In this document: positions 35,701 through 41,985 of the stretch, one piece after another
Layout: the number at the start of each line of letters is the position of its first letter
How positions within the stretch are numbered: position 1 is the stretch's first letter
From: Xenopus tropicalis
Taxonomy: Eukaryota; Chordata; Amphibia; Anura; Pipidae
Assembly: GCF_000004195.4 (NCBI RefSeq)
Contig: NC_030680.2
Location: 144,563,545 to 144,627,544 of the forward strand
Direction of reading: 5' to 3'
DNA: 64,000 nt
The notes under the pieces: generated by a model
Database searches by the model: none
What the model saw: only the letters and a program-made list of their open reading frames with translations
What the model was told of the DNA's origin: nothing
Program-made: the position numbers and the translations under genes

Positions 35701-38428
35701 ATTGTTATTGTTACTTTTTGTAACTTTCTTTCTATTTAGTCCCTCTCCTATTTATATACCAGTCTCTCACCCAAACTGCTCCCTGGTTGCTAAGGTAACT
35801 TTGACCCTAGCAACTAAATAGCTGCCAAAGCTGCGCCAAAAGTGGGTGCAACTGCATGAGTGTTTTATTGCAAAATGGGCGCTTGATTTGGAACGGAAGG
35901 CAGGGAGGACTGATTGGCACTGAGCGCGGTTATACGGAAGTGCGGAGAGCGGATTTGGACACAAAGATCTTTGCTGAAAGTGGTTTTAGGTGCAACTCCC
36001 TGCAGGGAGAAGCCAAGTTGCCCCTGCGCTTGGGGATGTAAATGAGCCCCAGTGTGTGCTGTAATCCTCTTCATCCATTGTCTTCTCTAAATTCACCAGC
36101 AGGAGGCGCCCCACTTCATAGTTATCTTTTTATTCCAGTTTTTGTAAAGAACATGCACATATTTGTGGGTTTTTTTCATCGTTCCTGCATTTTGTCAGAA
36201 ATAAGACTTTCCTTTCTGTAGGTTTCATTCATTTTCTAGTTTTCAGTACTTTGTTTCAACCCTTTGTAAATATGAGTGCCATGAATATGGTTCCTGCAAA
36301 CAAGAAACGTATTTTAGTTTTAACTTAGTCCAAAAATAACATGAAAAAAAAAACTCAGCCTGCAGCCTTGTGCCCCACAGAAAAGTGATTTATAATATCC
36401 TTATCATTTACAGTAGGGGGTACATTATCCCTTATAATACATGAGTGATACTCAGAGTTCCCTGTATAACTCAGCCTGCAGCCTTGTGCCTTTATATGGG
36501 CACAGAACCCCTCAGTGACTGCTAATATCCTTATCATTTACAGTAGGGGGTACATTATCCCTTATAATACATGAGTGATACTCAGAGTTCCCTGTATAAC
36601 TCAGCCTGCAGCCTTGTGCCTTTATATGGGCACAGAACCCCTCAGTGACTGCTAATATCCTTATCATTTACAGCAGGGGGTACATTATCCCTTATAATAC
36701 ATGAGTGATACTCAGAGTTCCCTGTATAACTCAGCCTGCAGCCTTGTGCCTTTATATGGGCACAGAACCCCTCAGTGACTGCTAATATCCTTATTATTTA
36801 CAGTAGGGGGTACATTATCCCTTATAATACATGAGTGATACTCAGAGTTCCCTGTATATAATTTCCCACTGATATTAACCCCGTATCTGTGCATCTCAGT
36901 CCCACATCTGTACTTTTTATTGCTAGATGCGCTGGAGGCAGTTTTTGGCCGGGCCGCCCAAACATACATTCAAACCATTATAACTCACCCCGTAATAATA
37001 ATAACGAGGTGCTGAATACATTTATACTCCATTAAAAAATGATGTCCATTTATTTTTACACCGCAAACCAAACATAGTTTCCGTAGCTAATTACAGTTAA
37101 CGAGCTCCTGCTAATTTGCCAGAGCAAACGATACAGTAAAATAGCTAATAATATGCAGATCGGCTGCCAATTCCATTTCTATAAAGCGCAGAGCGGAATG
37201 TGGGGCGAGTTACGGGTTTAATACACAGGAGAAAGGCCGGAAGGGCCACAACCCGGGGATCCCACACACGTTGTGCGGCAATTACACTGTAGGTGGCTGC
37301 TAAGTGAATAATTATGCCCTAAAGTCACATACACCCTCATCAATGTGGGTTTAATTATCATTTTTTTAAAAAGTAAATCCGTTAAGGAAGGTAAAAATAT
37401 AAATAGGGATGTATTTGTGCTGCTCCATAAGGTAAAAGTAGCCCTATAGTAAGTCAGTTTCCTTCTGAAAGCTCAGACTCACACTTTACTGCTGCGCTGC
37501 AAGTTGGAGTGATACCCCCCCCCCCTCACCCCCAGCAGCCGATCAGCAGAACAATGGGAAGGGAGCAAGATAGCAGCTCCCAGTAGGTATCAGAATAGCA
37601 CTCAATAGTAAGAAATCCAAGTCCGGCTTGGGACTCCTCCAGTTACATGGGAGTAGGAGAAACAATAGGTTAGCTGAAAGCAGTTCTAATGTGTAGCGCT
37701 GGCTGAAAGCTCAGACTCGGGCACACTTTACTGCTTCGCTGCAAGTTGGAGTGATATCCCCCCCTCACCCCCAGCAGCCGATCAGCAGAACAATGGGAAG
37801 GGAGCAAGATAGCAGCTCCCAGTAGGTATCAGAATAGCACTCAATAGTAAGAAATCCAAGTCCGGCTTGGGACTCCTCCAGTTACATGGGAGTAGGAGAA
37901 ACAATAGGTTAGCTGAAAGCAGTTCTTATGTGTAGCGCTGGCTGAAAGCTCAGACTCAGGCACACTTTACTGCTGCGCTGCAAGTTGGAGTGATATCCCC
38001 CCCCTCACCCCCAGCAGCCGATCAGCAGAACAATGGGAAGGGAGCAAGATAGCAGCTCCCAGTAGGTATCAGAATAGCACTCAATAGTAAGAAATCCAAG
38101 TCCGGCTTGGGACTCCTCCAGTTACATGGGAGTAGGAGAAACAATAGGTTAGCTGAAAGCAGTTCTAATGTGTAGCGCTGGCTGAAAGCTCAGACTCAGG
38201 CACAATGCACTGAGATGGCGCCTAAAAAAATCTCCAAAACTAAGAATGAAAGCCAGGATGGGCACCACGAGGCCTGTAGCTTCAGCCCTGCCCTTATTTA
38301 TTGTTTATCCTATAACAAAGCCCGTTACTTCTTCACAGGATGGAACCAAAGTGACGGGAAGATGTGGCGGTTACTGCGGGAAGTGTGTCCCATCCTCGGC
38401 AACTGGTCTTGGCGTTCACGTGTTATAG
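4233..38428 (+). CDS. adamts9: ADAMTS9-like metalloprotease, C-terminal third (TSRs plus GON domain), 11 exons
   Basis: Spliced coding segments: 4233-4400, 12570-12743, 26671-26841, 28099-28293, 29793-29925, 31044-31138, 31219-31313, 32753-32886, 33148-33239, 34629-34733, 38339-38428. They total 1452 nt, or 483 residues plus TAG, with consistent phases throughout. The product is the C-terminal part of a secreted, matrix-associated protease: five thrombospondin type 1 repeats, each with six cysteines, then a GON domain of about 190 residues with ten cysteines. Within vertebrates only ADAMTS9 and ADAMTS20 carry a GON domain. The wording of the last repeats ([23 protein letters not shown]) and the GON stretch [12 protein letters not shown] fit my memory of ADAMTS9 better. 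The catalytic, disintegrin and spacer parts lie upstream of the window. Known roles of the family are matrix-proteoglycan cleavage and, through the GON domain, trafficking. ADAMTS20 is the main alternative. Confidence 0.87.
4401..5187. other. intron, no feature recognised
   Basis: Start of the 8.2-kb intron. It is AT-rich, with no exon or repeat that I can name. Confidence 0.5.
5188..5800 (+). repeat. TCTA/TCTG tetranucleotide microsatellite, about 610 bp
   Basis: TCTA repeats are interrupted by a run of TCTG near 5225-5260 and by many ATCATC phase changes. Two plus-strand open frames of over 200 codons (Ser/Ile/Tyr/Leu only) are simple translations of the repeat and are not coding. Confidence 0.98.
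5801..7557. other. intron, no gene recognised
   Basis: No exon, RNA gene or tandem array seen. Short open frames on both strands lack family features. Confidence 0.45.
7558..8785 (+). mobile_element. MITE copy 2 with about nine internal 113-bp units
   Basis: The left terminus is TACAGGTATGGGATCACTTA, followed by TTATCCAGAAAG. The right terminus is GGAATCCCATACCCGTATA, giving recognisable terminal inverted repeats. The interior is a 112-113-bp tandem array with TTTAATGG/TTTCATGG and GGGGCAG/GGGGGTAG variants. It is the same family as copies at 1.5, 11.9, 30.0, 39.6 and 51.2 kb. There is no transposase frame. Confidence 0.9.
8786..9280. other. intron, no gene recognised
   Basis: No exon is recognised. 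The open frames on both strands around 8940-9250 overlap each other and match no family I know. Confidence 0.45.
9281..11101 (+). repeat. 135-bp minisatellite, about 13.5 copies
   Basis: Units begin with GATTTGGGGTGAGTGCTTA and contain GGTACCCCTGGAACTATAG, TTTCTATATATCTGTAACC and GGGGGCCCAGCCTGAAGGCC. Starts at 9291, 9426, 9561 and 9696 give a 135-bp period. Copies differ by few substitutions and G-run length, so the array is young. Diverged single-copy relatives lie near 42100-42300 and 56160-56310. Confidence 0.95.
11520..11740 (-). mobile_element. LINE 3'-tail fragment plus an ACTACA...-type DNA-repeat fragment
   Basis: The segment at about 11524-11575 (TAGTAAGTTAGGTTGAAAAA, then CATCAAGTTCAACC) is the reverse complement of the CR1/L2-like 3' tail seen at 450-535. 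It is followed by AACTACATCTCTCAGCATCC and GGGAGTTGTAGTTT, which form an inverted pair typical of short DNA-transposon fragments in vertebrates. Neither piece is complete. Confidence 0.65.
11876..12512 (+). mobile_element. MITE copy 3 with about four internal 113-bp units
   Basis: The left end ACAGGATCCATTATCCGGAA and the right end GATCCCATACCTGTATAA are intact. The inside holds about four copies of the GATCCCAACTAAGATATAAT unit. The right end lies about 60 bp upstream of the TSR exon at 12570. Confidence 0.9.
12570..12743 (+). CDS. adamts9: adamts9 exon: TSR
   Basis: 174 nt, phase 0 to 0, 58 residues. Acceptor CGCCCTCAG|TGC, donor GAA|GTAAGT. It starts [12 protein letters not shown] (O-fucosylation motif intact) and ends with [13 protein letters not shown], giving WQEC across the next junction. 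Six cysteines are present. Codon use is GC-rich at third positions compared with the AT-rich introns. Confidence 0.92.
12744..13290. other. intron start, no feature recognised
   Basis: Start of the 13.9-kb intron. There are no exon or repeat signals before the array at 13291. Confidence 0.5.
13291..14745 (+). repeat. 72/73-bp minisatellite with 145-bp higher-order repeat, about 20 monomers
   Basis: The monomer is TTATATAGATTAT followed by either TGGTGGCTG or TTGGAGGCTG, then TTTGTAAGTAATGCAGCAAT and CCAACTCATACATACAATAT. From 13291 to about 14240 the two monomers alternate strictly (72 + 73 = 145 bp). After about 14290 the 73-bp type dominates and is more variable. The repeated minus-strand open frames are array translations. 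Confidence 0.95.
14784..14801 (+). repeat. C18 homopolymer
   Basis: Eighteen consecutive C bases, so the length is liable to sequencing error. Confidence 0.9.
14802..17244. other. intron with scattered transposon fragments
   Basis: A GGGTTGCCACC segment at about 14925-15110 and an inverted counterpart at about 16540-16755 (CCGAAAACCGG, GTGCCAACCCT) are two copies of one dispersed repeat in opposite orientation. The stretch 15600-15700 shares ATTCCAAACTGG and AAAAAATGAAGACCAACTGC with repeats at 26.1, 29.4 and 35.5 kb. The stretch 16975-17130 (CTTATAATATCC, ACAGGGGGTAC) is a non-arrayed relative of the 130-bp array family. There is a G-run at about 15825. No exon is seen. Confidence 0.55.
17248..17529 (+). 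mobile_element. short DNA transposon, hAT-like ends
   Basis: Ends are CAGGGATCCCCAACCAGTGG and GTTTGAGGACCCCTG, an imperfect inverted pair of the CAGGGRTCCYCAA type seen on hAT-related nonautonomous elements. Flanks CCTTATAC and CCTTAAGT partly match, suggesting a decayed 8-bp target duplication. No coding capacity. Confidence 0.6.
17650..21940 (+). repeat. 10-bp minisatellite, about 4.3 kb (some 430 decamers)
   Basis: The array is built almost wholly from decamers such as TGCCTCTCTG, TACCTCTCTG, TACCCCTCTG and TACCTCTCTA. Because 10 is not a multiple of 3, each frame cycles through all phases every 30 bp. The common decamers contain no stop in any phase, so three plus-strand frames of about 1500 codons and long minus frames stay open. 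Rare marker decamers (TGCCGCTCTG at 19441, 20761, 21171; TACCTTCCTG at 18701, 18931, 19211, 20121, 20181, 21841, 21901) reveal internal block duplications. It is strongly pyrimidine-rich on the plus strand. Confidence 0.97.
21941..22298. other. intron, unique spacer
   Basis: The sequence between the decamer array and the 94-bp array holds no recognised feature. Confidence 0.5.
22299..22866 (+). repeat. 94-bp minisatellite, six copies
   Basis: The unit includes CTGTTCCTGCTGAATTGTGC, TACAGGGGAATCCCTATGTG and CTCTCTGTACAGGCTATGAG. Starts at 22317, 22411 and 22505 give the period. Copies are nearly identical. Confidence 0.95.
22867..23754. other. intron, no gene recognised
   Basis: Mostly unique sequence. 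A TTTAAAGGGATACGTG / TTAAAGGGCAACTATCCC pair near 23401-23440 looks like ends of TTAAAGG-type (T2/Kolobok-like) MITEs. A TA dinucleotide run lies at about 23540. Confidence 0.45.
23755..24330 (+). pseudogene. decayed CR1/L2-like LINE reverse-transcriptase fragment
   Basis: Pieces of an ORF2 reverse transcriptase can be read with frameshifts and stops: a [18 protein letters not shown] piece near 23800, [16 protein letters not shown] near 23972-24019 (containing the F-D of the palm region but not the YADD box, which is deleted), and LEKVQRLQ...[21 protein letters not shown] at 24137-24282. It belongs to the same family as the element at position 1 and breaks off where that copy's C-terminal tail would begin. 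It is dead. Confidence 0.85.
24331..26005. other. intron, no gene recognised
   Basis: An open frame of 169 codons at 25514-26023 has no domain, no similarity I recognise and runs into a repeat; I treat it as chance. A CTCF-like core, GCCATCTAGTGGCCA, lies at about 25138. Confidence 0.45.
26006..26400 (+). mobile_element. TTAAAGG-type MITE (T2/Kolobok-like)
   Basis: It begins TTTAAAGGAACTTTAAG and carries the AATTGGTCTTCATTTTTTAT, GGTTGCTAGGG, TTAGCAACCAGGCAG and GGGGGTCAGCGACCCCC landmarks. These recur at 29.1-29.5 kb and 35.4-35.8 kb, partly in the opposite orientation. The right end is not clear. Confidence 0.65.
26671..26841 (+). CDS. adamts9: adamts9 exon: TSR with altered CxxTC-G motif
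   Basis: 171 nt, phase 0 to 0, 57 residues. Acceptor GTGATGCAG|TGC, donor GAG|GTAACG. The six TSR cysteines are at residues 1, 5, 16, 29, 41 and 46. It begins CSKTCDEG, so the Gly of the usual CSxTCG is Asp (codon GAT). That breaks the strict O-fucosylation consensus, although all other repeats here keep it. It ends [10 protein letters not shown], and WSEC forms across the next junction. Confidence 0.92.
26842..28098. other. intron (1257 bp) containing a small inverted-repeat element
   Basis: No exon is visible. It includes the inverted-repeat element described at 27213-27452. A CTCF-like GCGCCCCCTGCTG lies at about 27722. The minus-strand open frame at 27673-28245 overlaps the next exon antisense and is a shadow. 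Confidence 0.5.
27213..27452. mobile_element. 240-bp inverted-repeat element with CTCF-like termini
   Basis: The left arm reads GTTATAACAGCGCCACCTGC and continues TGATCAGTTT. The right arm is its near-perfect reverse complement, AAACTGACCAGCAGGTGGCA then CTGTTGTAAC. Arms are about 30 bp with three mismatches. Each arm holds a GCCACCTGCTG core resembling the CTCF motif. Related right-arm-like sequences (GAACAGCAGG...GCTGTTG) lie at about 43590 and 46856. Confidence 0.7.
28099..28293 (+). CDS. adamts9: adamts9 exon: TSR, long variant
   Basis: 195 nt, phase 0 to 0, 65 residues. Acceptor GGTTCCCAG|TGT, donor GGCAAA|GTAAGT. It begins [20 protein letters not shown] and has cysteines at residues 1, 5, 16, 36, 47 and 52. 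The third-to-fourth Cys interval is longer than in neighbouring repeats and carries a Tyr-rich insert (YEYGYQ). This is a distinguishing feature of the penultimate TSR of ADAMTS9 as I recall it. It ends SWRVGNWGK. Confidence 0.93.
28294..29792. other. intron (1499 bp) largely TTAAAGG-type MITE
   Basis: TTTAAAGGGGAAATATTG at about 28715 and GGTGAACGACCCCTTTAA ending near 29537 look like opposite ends of one or two nested T2/Kolobok-like MITEs. The inner part at 29130-29500 is shared with 26.0 and 35.4 kb. No exon is hidden in it that I can see. Confidence 0.55.
29793..29925 (+). CDS. adamts9: adamts9 exon: last TSR
   Basis: 133 nt, phase 0 to 1. Acceptor CCACGTAG|TGC, donor GACT|GTAAGA. It encodes [20 protein letters not shown] and the rest of the final TSR. 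The sixth cysteine codon is split over the intron (T | GT). The short loop lengths match a terminal TSR that leads into the GON domain. Confidence 0.92.
30025..30920 (-). mobile_element. MITE copy 4 with about 5.5 internal 113-bp units, inverted
   Basis: The same family as copies 1-3, in opposite orientation. It opens TACAGGTATAGGACCTGTTA, has TTGGGATCAAGTACAGGTAC repeated through the middle, and ends GGATCCTATACTTGTAT. It fills most of the 1.1-kb intron between the last TSR and the first GON exon. Confidence 0.9.
31044..31138 (+). CDS. adamts9: adamts9 exon: start of GON domain
   Basis: 95 nt, phase 1 to 0. Acceptor CCCCACCAG|GTG, donor ATAAAG|GTGAAT. It encodes [14 protein letters not shown], then an acidic [18 protein letters not shown] stretch. 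The first Cys closes the last TSR and the second is the first of ten GON cysteines. Confidence 0.92.
31219..31313 (+). CDS. adamts9: adamts9 exon: GON domain
   Basis: 95 nt, phase 0 to 2. Acceptor ATTGGCAG|ATA, donor TACAG|GTAAAA. It encodes [20 protein letters not shown], then [15 protein letters not shown] is a potential N-glycosylation site. The preceding intron is only 80 bp, the shortest in the window. Confidence 0.93.
31314..32752. repeat. intron filled with degenerate TTCTGAAA/TTTCCCA repeat
   Basis: From about 31370 to 32640 the intron is a heavily diverged repeat of short words such as CAATATTCTGAAA, CATTTCCCA and AAAACTTTCCCTGAAATTC. No fixed period holds over more than a few copies. 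It lacks transposon ends. Minus-strand open frames here are low-complexity translations. Confidence 0.75.
32753..32886 (+). CDS. adamts9: adamts9 exon: GON domain core
   Basis: 134 nt, phase 2 to 1. Acceptor ACACCCATTAG|G, donor AATTA|GTGAGT. It encodes [20 protein letters not shown], then [20 protein letters not shown]. Three cysteines lie in TEC...DCQC, and NGS is a potential N-glycosylation site. This is the most recognisable stretch of the GON domain. Confidence 0.94.
33148..33239 (+). CDS. adamts9: adamts9 exon: GON domain
   Basis: 92 nt, phase 1 to 0. Acceptor TTTCACGCAG|CC, donor CCCCAG|GTACCC. It encodes [20 protein letters not shown], then [11 protein letters not shown]. The donor is weak beyond the GT, with C at +4 and +5 (the latter usually G). 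A minisatellite begins about 31 bp further on. Confidence 0.92.
33271..34600 (+). repeat. 130-bp minisatellite, ten full copies, filling an adamts9 intron
   Basis: Units start GGATATTAGCAGTCACTGAG and contain GGCACAAGGCTGCAGGCTGA, GAGTATCACTCATGTATTAT and GTACCCCCTACTGTAAATGA. Starts at 33271, 33401, 33531 and on to 34571 give an exact 130-bp step. The array makes up about 1330 of the 1389 bp of this intron. It leaves about 31 bp at the donor side and 28 bp at the acceptor side. Confidence 0.97.
34629..34733 (+). CDS. adamts9: adamts9 exon: GON domain
   Basis: 105 nt, phase 0 to 0, 35 residues. Acceptor TTGTTTAG|GGT, donor CACCG|GTAAGA. It encodes [20 protein letters not shown], then [15 protein letters not shown]. 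There are no cysteines. It is a hydrophobic and polar beta-like stretch conserved in GON proteins. Confidence 0.94.
34962..35165. mobile_element. fold-back MITE, TAGTAGCAGCTACTT family
   Basis: The left arm TAGGGTGAAGCCACATGCAG and right arm CTCTGTGTGTCTTCACCCTT are imperfect reverse complements. Inside are paired TAGTAGCAGCTACTTGTCAC and GTGACAAGTAGCTGCTACTA segments. The same family is amplified at 62.6-63.5 kb. Confidence 0.75.
35385..35835. mobile_element. TTAAAGG-type MITE fragments
   Basis: This stretch repeats the landmarks of 26.0 and 29.2 kb: GGGGTCACTGACCCCGGCAG, AATTGGTCTTCATTATTTAT, and GGTTGCTAAGGTAACTTTGA. Two partial copies seem to be joined in opposite orientation at about 35530. 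A CTCF-like CCAGCAGGAGGCGCC lies beyond it at about 36098. Confidence 0.6.
36355..36860 (-). repeat. 130-bp minisatellite, about 3.7 copies, inverted
   Basis: The reverse complement of the 33.3-kb array; GCTAATATCCTTATCATTTA occurs at 36521, 36651 and 36781. The first copy starts abruptly inside the unit. It lies in the intron before the last coding exon, so two arrays of one family face each other across the exon at 34629. Confidence 0.95.
36861..37440. other. intron, no feature recognised
   Basis: Unique AT-rich sequence with no exon signal. Confidence 0.5.
37458..38205 (+). repeat. 240-bp tandem repeat, three copies
   Basis: CAAGTTGGAGTGATA recurs at 37500, 37742 and 37981. Each unit contains CAGCAGCCGATCAGCAGAAC, AGTCCGGCTTGGGACTCCTC and GTGTAGCGCTGGCTGAAAGC. 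The array ends about 130 bp before the last coding exon. Confidence 0.95.
38339..38428 (+). CDS. adamts9: adamts9 exon: C-terminus and stop
   Basis: 90 nt of coding sequence, phase 0, 29 residues plus TAG. Acceptor ACTTCTTCACAG|GAT. It encodes [20 protein letters not shown], then ATGLGVHVL. The last three GON cysteines are in RCGGYCGKC. After the stop the exon runs only five more bases (AACTG) to a GTAAGT donor at 38434. Confidence 0.94.
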   Translation, partial: DGTKVTGRCGGYCGKCVPSSATGLGVHVL

Positions 38429-38889
38429 AACTGGTAAGTTTTCACTTCATTGATTGGTTTCTGCCATCCGGACTGGTCCTACTGTGCAACACTAGCATGT
38501 ACCAGCTATGTAATGGACAACTAAAGCATTGTCTATGCAATAGGGCCCCTGCACAGGCCACACACAACCCCCCATATCACCCAGACCCCCCCCCCACCCA
38601 TATCACCCAGACCCCCCCCATATCACCCAGACCCCCCCACCCATAGGGCCCCAGCACAGGCCACACACCCCCACCCATATCACCCAGACCCCCCCACCCC
38701 CATCACCCAGACCCCCCCCATATCACCCAGACCCCCCCACCCATATCACCCAGACCCCCCCACCTATTTCACCCAGACCCCCCCCACACACATATCACCC
38801 AGACCCCCCCCACCCATATCACCCAGACCCCCCAATGGGACCCTGTACCTGTTTAGTTCCCCTTTAACCCTTCATTCTATTCTATCCAG
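38429..38889 (+). other. adamts9: putative 3'UTR intron of adamts9 with C-rich minisatellite
   Basis: The donor CTG|GTAAGT at 38434 is a full consensus, and the acceptor TTCTATTCTATCCAG|G ends at 38889. The 456-bp intron contains a C-rich repeat of about 16-25 bp (CATATCACCCAGACCCCCCC) from about 38570 to 38835. An exon junction this close to a stop should not trigger nonsense-mediated decay. Confidence 0.65.
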
Positions 38890-39560
38890 GTCCATAAACA
38901 AGAAGAAGCAATGAGACAGATGAAGAGCCGCGTTGCAATACCTCTACGTTCAGCGTTTGTACATGTGTAAATATCGCTATGTAAACCAAATGATGTATAT
39001 TATATTTATGTCTGAAATTATTTATTTTGACTAAATATTTGTTTGGGTTAAAAAAGAAAAAAAAAGAAAAAAATGTTCCTTTTTCGAGCCCTCCCGGATG
39101 TGTCTCCAGTGGAACGCATTACTGGATCTCCCATCAGCGAACGTGTCTTTTTATATATCTATATCTGTATATCCTTGCAGTCCACCCACTGCGTTTTACA
39201 TACTCTACATCATATGTAGCATATTGACCGGAGTGATGCGTTGTTGTCACGCTTTATAATTGTTTACCGCCAATAAGTCATTTCTCCAGCTGTAAATGTC
39301 TTATCGCCTGTTCAGGTGCTGTTCTCGCTGCGTCGGGCGTTCGGCGAGAGAAAATGACCTTAGTCTAGAGGGGTGGGCGCTGCATTCCGTTCTGCCCTTG
39401 GGGGTTACCATAGTTACGGCAAGCTTACAATGGCAGCTATCCTCGGATGCCCCTAATGCCGGGCAAGTCCTTGTCTAGAGGAACCAGTAGATATGTCTGT
39501 TTTTATAATGGTTAATTAAGGATTTAACAAGAACTTCTAAGAACAGTGTCCATCTTGAAA
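38890..39560 (+). other. adamts9: putative noncoding last exon / 3'UTR of adamts9
   Basis: It begins GTCCATAAACAAGAAGAAGC and continues as AT-rich non-repetitive sequence with TGTAAATA (a Pumilio-like word) near 38966 and a poly-A-rich patch at 39050-39075. No AATAAA is seen before 39700; a weak AATAAG lies at about 39272. The 3' limit is therefore uncertain. Confidence 0.5.
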
Positions 39561-39571
39561 TGTCTTATATA

Positions 39572-40578
39572 CAGGTATGGGATCCCTTATCCGGAGACCC
39601 GTTATCCAGAAAGCTCCCAATTACGGGAAGGCCATCTCCCATAGACTCCATTTTAATCAAATATTTCAGAATTTTAAAACTGATTTCCTTTTTGTCTGTA
39701 ATAATAAAACAGTACCTGTACTTGATCCCAACTAAGATATAATTACCCCTTATTGGGGGCAGAACAGCCCTATTGGGTTTATTTCATGGTTAAATGATTC
39801 CCTTTTCTCTGTAATAATAAAACAGTACCTGTACTTGATCCCAACTAAGATATAATTACCCCTTATTGGGGCAGAACAGCCCTATTGGGTTTATTTAATG
39901 GTTAAATGATTCCCTTTTCTCTGTAATAATAAAACAGTACCTGTACTGGATCCCAACTAAGATATAATTACCCCTTATTGGGGCAGAACAGCCCTATTGG
40001 GTTTATTTAATGGTTAAATGATTCCCTTTTCTCTGTAATAATAAAACAGTACCTGTACTGGATCCCAACTAAGATATAATTACCCCTTATTGGGGGCAGA
40101 ACAGCCCTATTGGGTTTATTTAATGGTTAAATGATTCCCTTTTCTCTGTAATAATAAAACAGTACCTGTACTTGATCCCAACTAAGATATAATTACCCCT
40201 TATTGGGGGCAGAACAGTCCTATTGGGTTTATTTAATGGTTAAATGATTCCCTTTTCTCTGTAATAATAAAACAGTACCTGTACTTGATCCCAACTAAGA
40301 TATAATTACCCCTTATTGGGGCAGAACAGCCCTATTGGGTTTATTTAATGGTTAAATGATTCCCTTTTCTCTGTAATAATAAAACAGTACCTGTACTGGA
40401 TCCCAACTAAGATATAATTAATCCTTATTGGATGCAAAACAATCCTATTGGGTTTAATTAATGTTTTATTCATTTTTTAGTAGACTTAAGGTATGGAGAT
40501 CCAAATTACGGAAAGACCCCTTATCTGGAATACCCTTGGTCCCTAGCATTATGGATAACGGGTCCTATACCTGTACTT
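39572..40578 (+). mobile_element. MITE copy 5 with about seven internal 113-bp units
   Basis: The left end TACAGGTATGGGATCCCTTA and the right end GGATAACGGGTCCTATACCT make terminal inverted repeats. Every inner unit carries AATAAA in sense orientation to adamts9 (in TAATAATAAAACAG). Confidence 0.92.
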
Positions 40579-41030
40579 ACCTACTGCCGCTGCTACCTAC
40601 CATAGAGCCAATCACAGAACACTGGGTGGCTTTATACACCAACAGATGAGTTTCTCTTAAGGTGCTACAGTAATATAATGTTTCTTGTTTGTCTGTTCTT
40701 GGTGCCATTCATTGCTTGAGTCGGTAGCTTATTGGCCGCTGTATAGGCCCCACCCTATATCTGGCCTTTAATCGCCCATATATCTATCAGCAGGCTTAGA
40801 AATTCCCAGTGGCCAACAACTGCATGTTGATTTGGTTCTTGTCCAACAGATACAGGTCCCACTGAATGGTCCAGTCATTGGCCCTAGGATCAGTCCAACT
40901 GGGCCGAGCACGTGGGTGGCCAAAGCGAGACAAGACCAGCTTGTTTGGCCAATCTAACTTGTAGTCAGCAAAGAAGATGGGCTTCTATCTCAGTGTAACT
41001 TCTGTGGCAAAGTAGTGTTGGGCTACTAGA
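40579..41030. other. intergenic, no feature recognised
   Basis: Unique-looking sequence between the MITE and the 45-bp array. Confidence 0.45.
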
Positions 41031-41985
41031 TCAAACTAAAGCCACTCAGAGTATTAGAATACTGATAGGGATAGATTGGTCTATAACCAACCAGAGCATT
41101 ACAACGTTCACAGAGCTAGATCAACTTGTAGCCAATCAGAGCACTGGAATACTCACAGAGCTAGATCAACCTGTAGCCAGTTAGAGCATTGGAATACTCA
41201 CAGAGCCAGATCAACTTGTAGCCAATAAGAGCATTACAACGTTCACAGAGCTAGATCAACTTGTAGCCAATCAGAGCATTGGCAGACTCAGAGACCTAGA
41301 TACACCTGTAGCCAATCAGAGCATTGGAATACTCCCAGAGCTAGATAAACCTGTAGCCAATCAGAGCATTGGAATACTCCCAGAGCTAGAGAAACCTGTA
41401 GCCAATCAGAATATTCAAATATTCAAAAGGCTAGAATGCTCTATAACCAGTAATTTCAGTTATCCATAGAGCCATATCTACCTGTAGCCAATCAGAGCAT
41501 TTGGAATACTCCCTGAGCTAGAGAAACCTGTAGCCAGTCAGAACATTGGGATACTCAGAGAGCTAGATAAACCTGTAGCCAATCAGAACATTGGGATACT
41601 CAGAGAGCTAGATAAACCTGTAGCCAATGAGAACATTGGGATACTCAGAGAGCTAGATAAACCTGTAGCCAATCAGAACATTGGGATACTCAGAGAGCTA
41701 GATAAACCTGTAGCCAATCAGAACATTGGGATACTCAGAGAGCTAGAGAAACCTGTAGCCAATCAGAACATTGGGATACTCAGAGAGCTAGAGAAACCTG
41801 TAGCCAATTAGAACATTGGGATACCCAGAGAGCTAGATAAACCTGTAGCCAATCAGAGCATTGGAATACTCAAAAGGCTTGATTGCTCTATAACCTGTAT
41901 TTCAGCATCCATAGAGCAATATCTACCTGTAGCCAATCAGAGTGATGGGATACTCACCTAGATAGATTATGTAGCCAATCAAAGC
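41031..41985 (+). repeat. 45-bp minisatellite carrying a CCAAT box in most units
   Basis: The core unit is CCTGTAGCCAATCAGAACAT followed by TGGGATACTCAGAGAGCTAG and ATAAA. The period is 45 bp in the homogeneous centre (41540-41850), with more diverged copies on both sides and about 20 in all. Most copies hold AGCCAATCAG, a good match to the NF-Y recognition sequence. Confidence 0.9.

Noticed and set aside
4233..38428. adamts20 as the identity of the main gene
   Set aside because: Not excluded, but TSR and GON wording fits ADAMTS9 better from memory. A search of the 483 residues against ADAMTS9 and ADAMTS20 of frog and human would decide.
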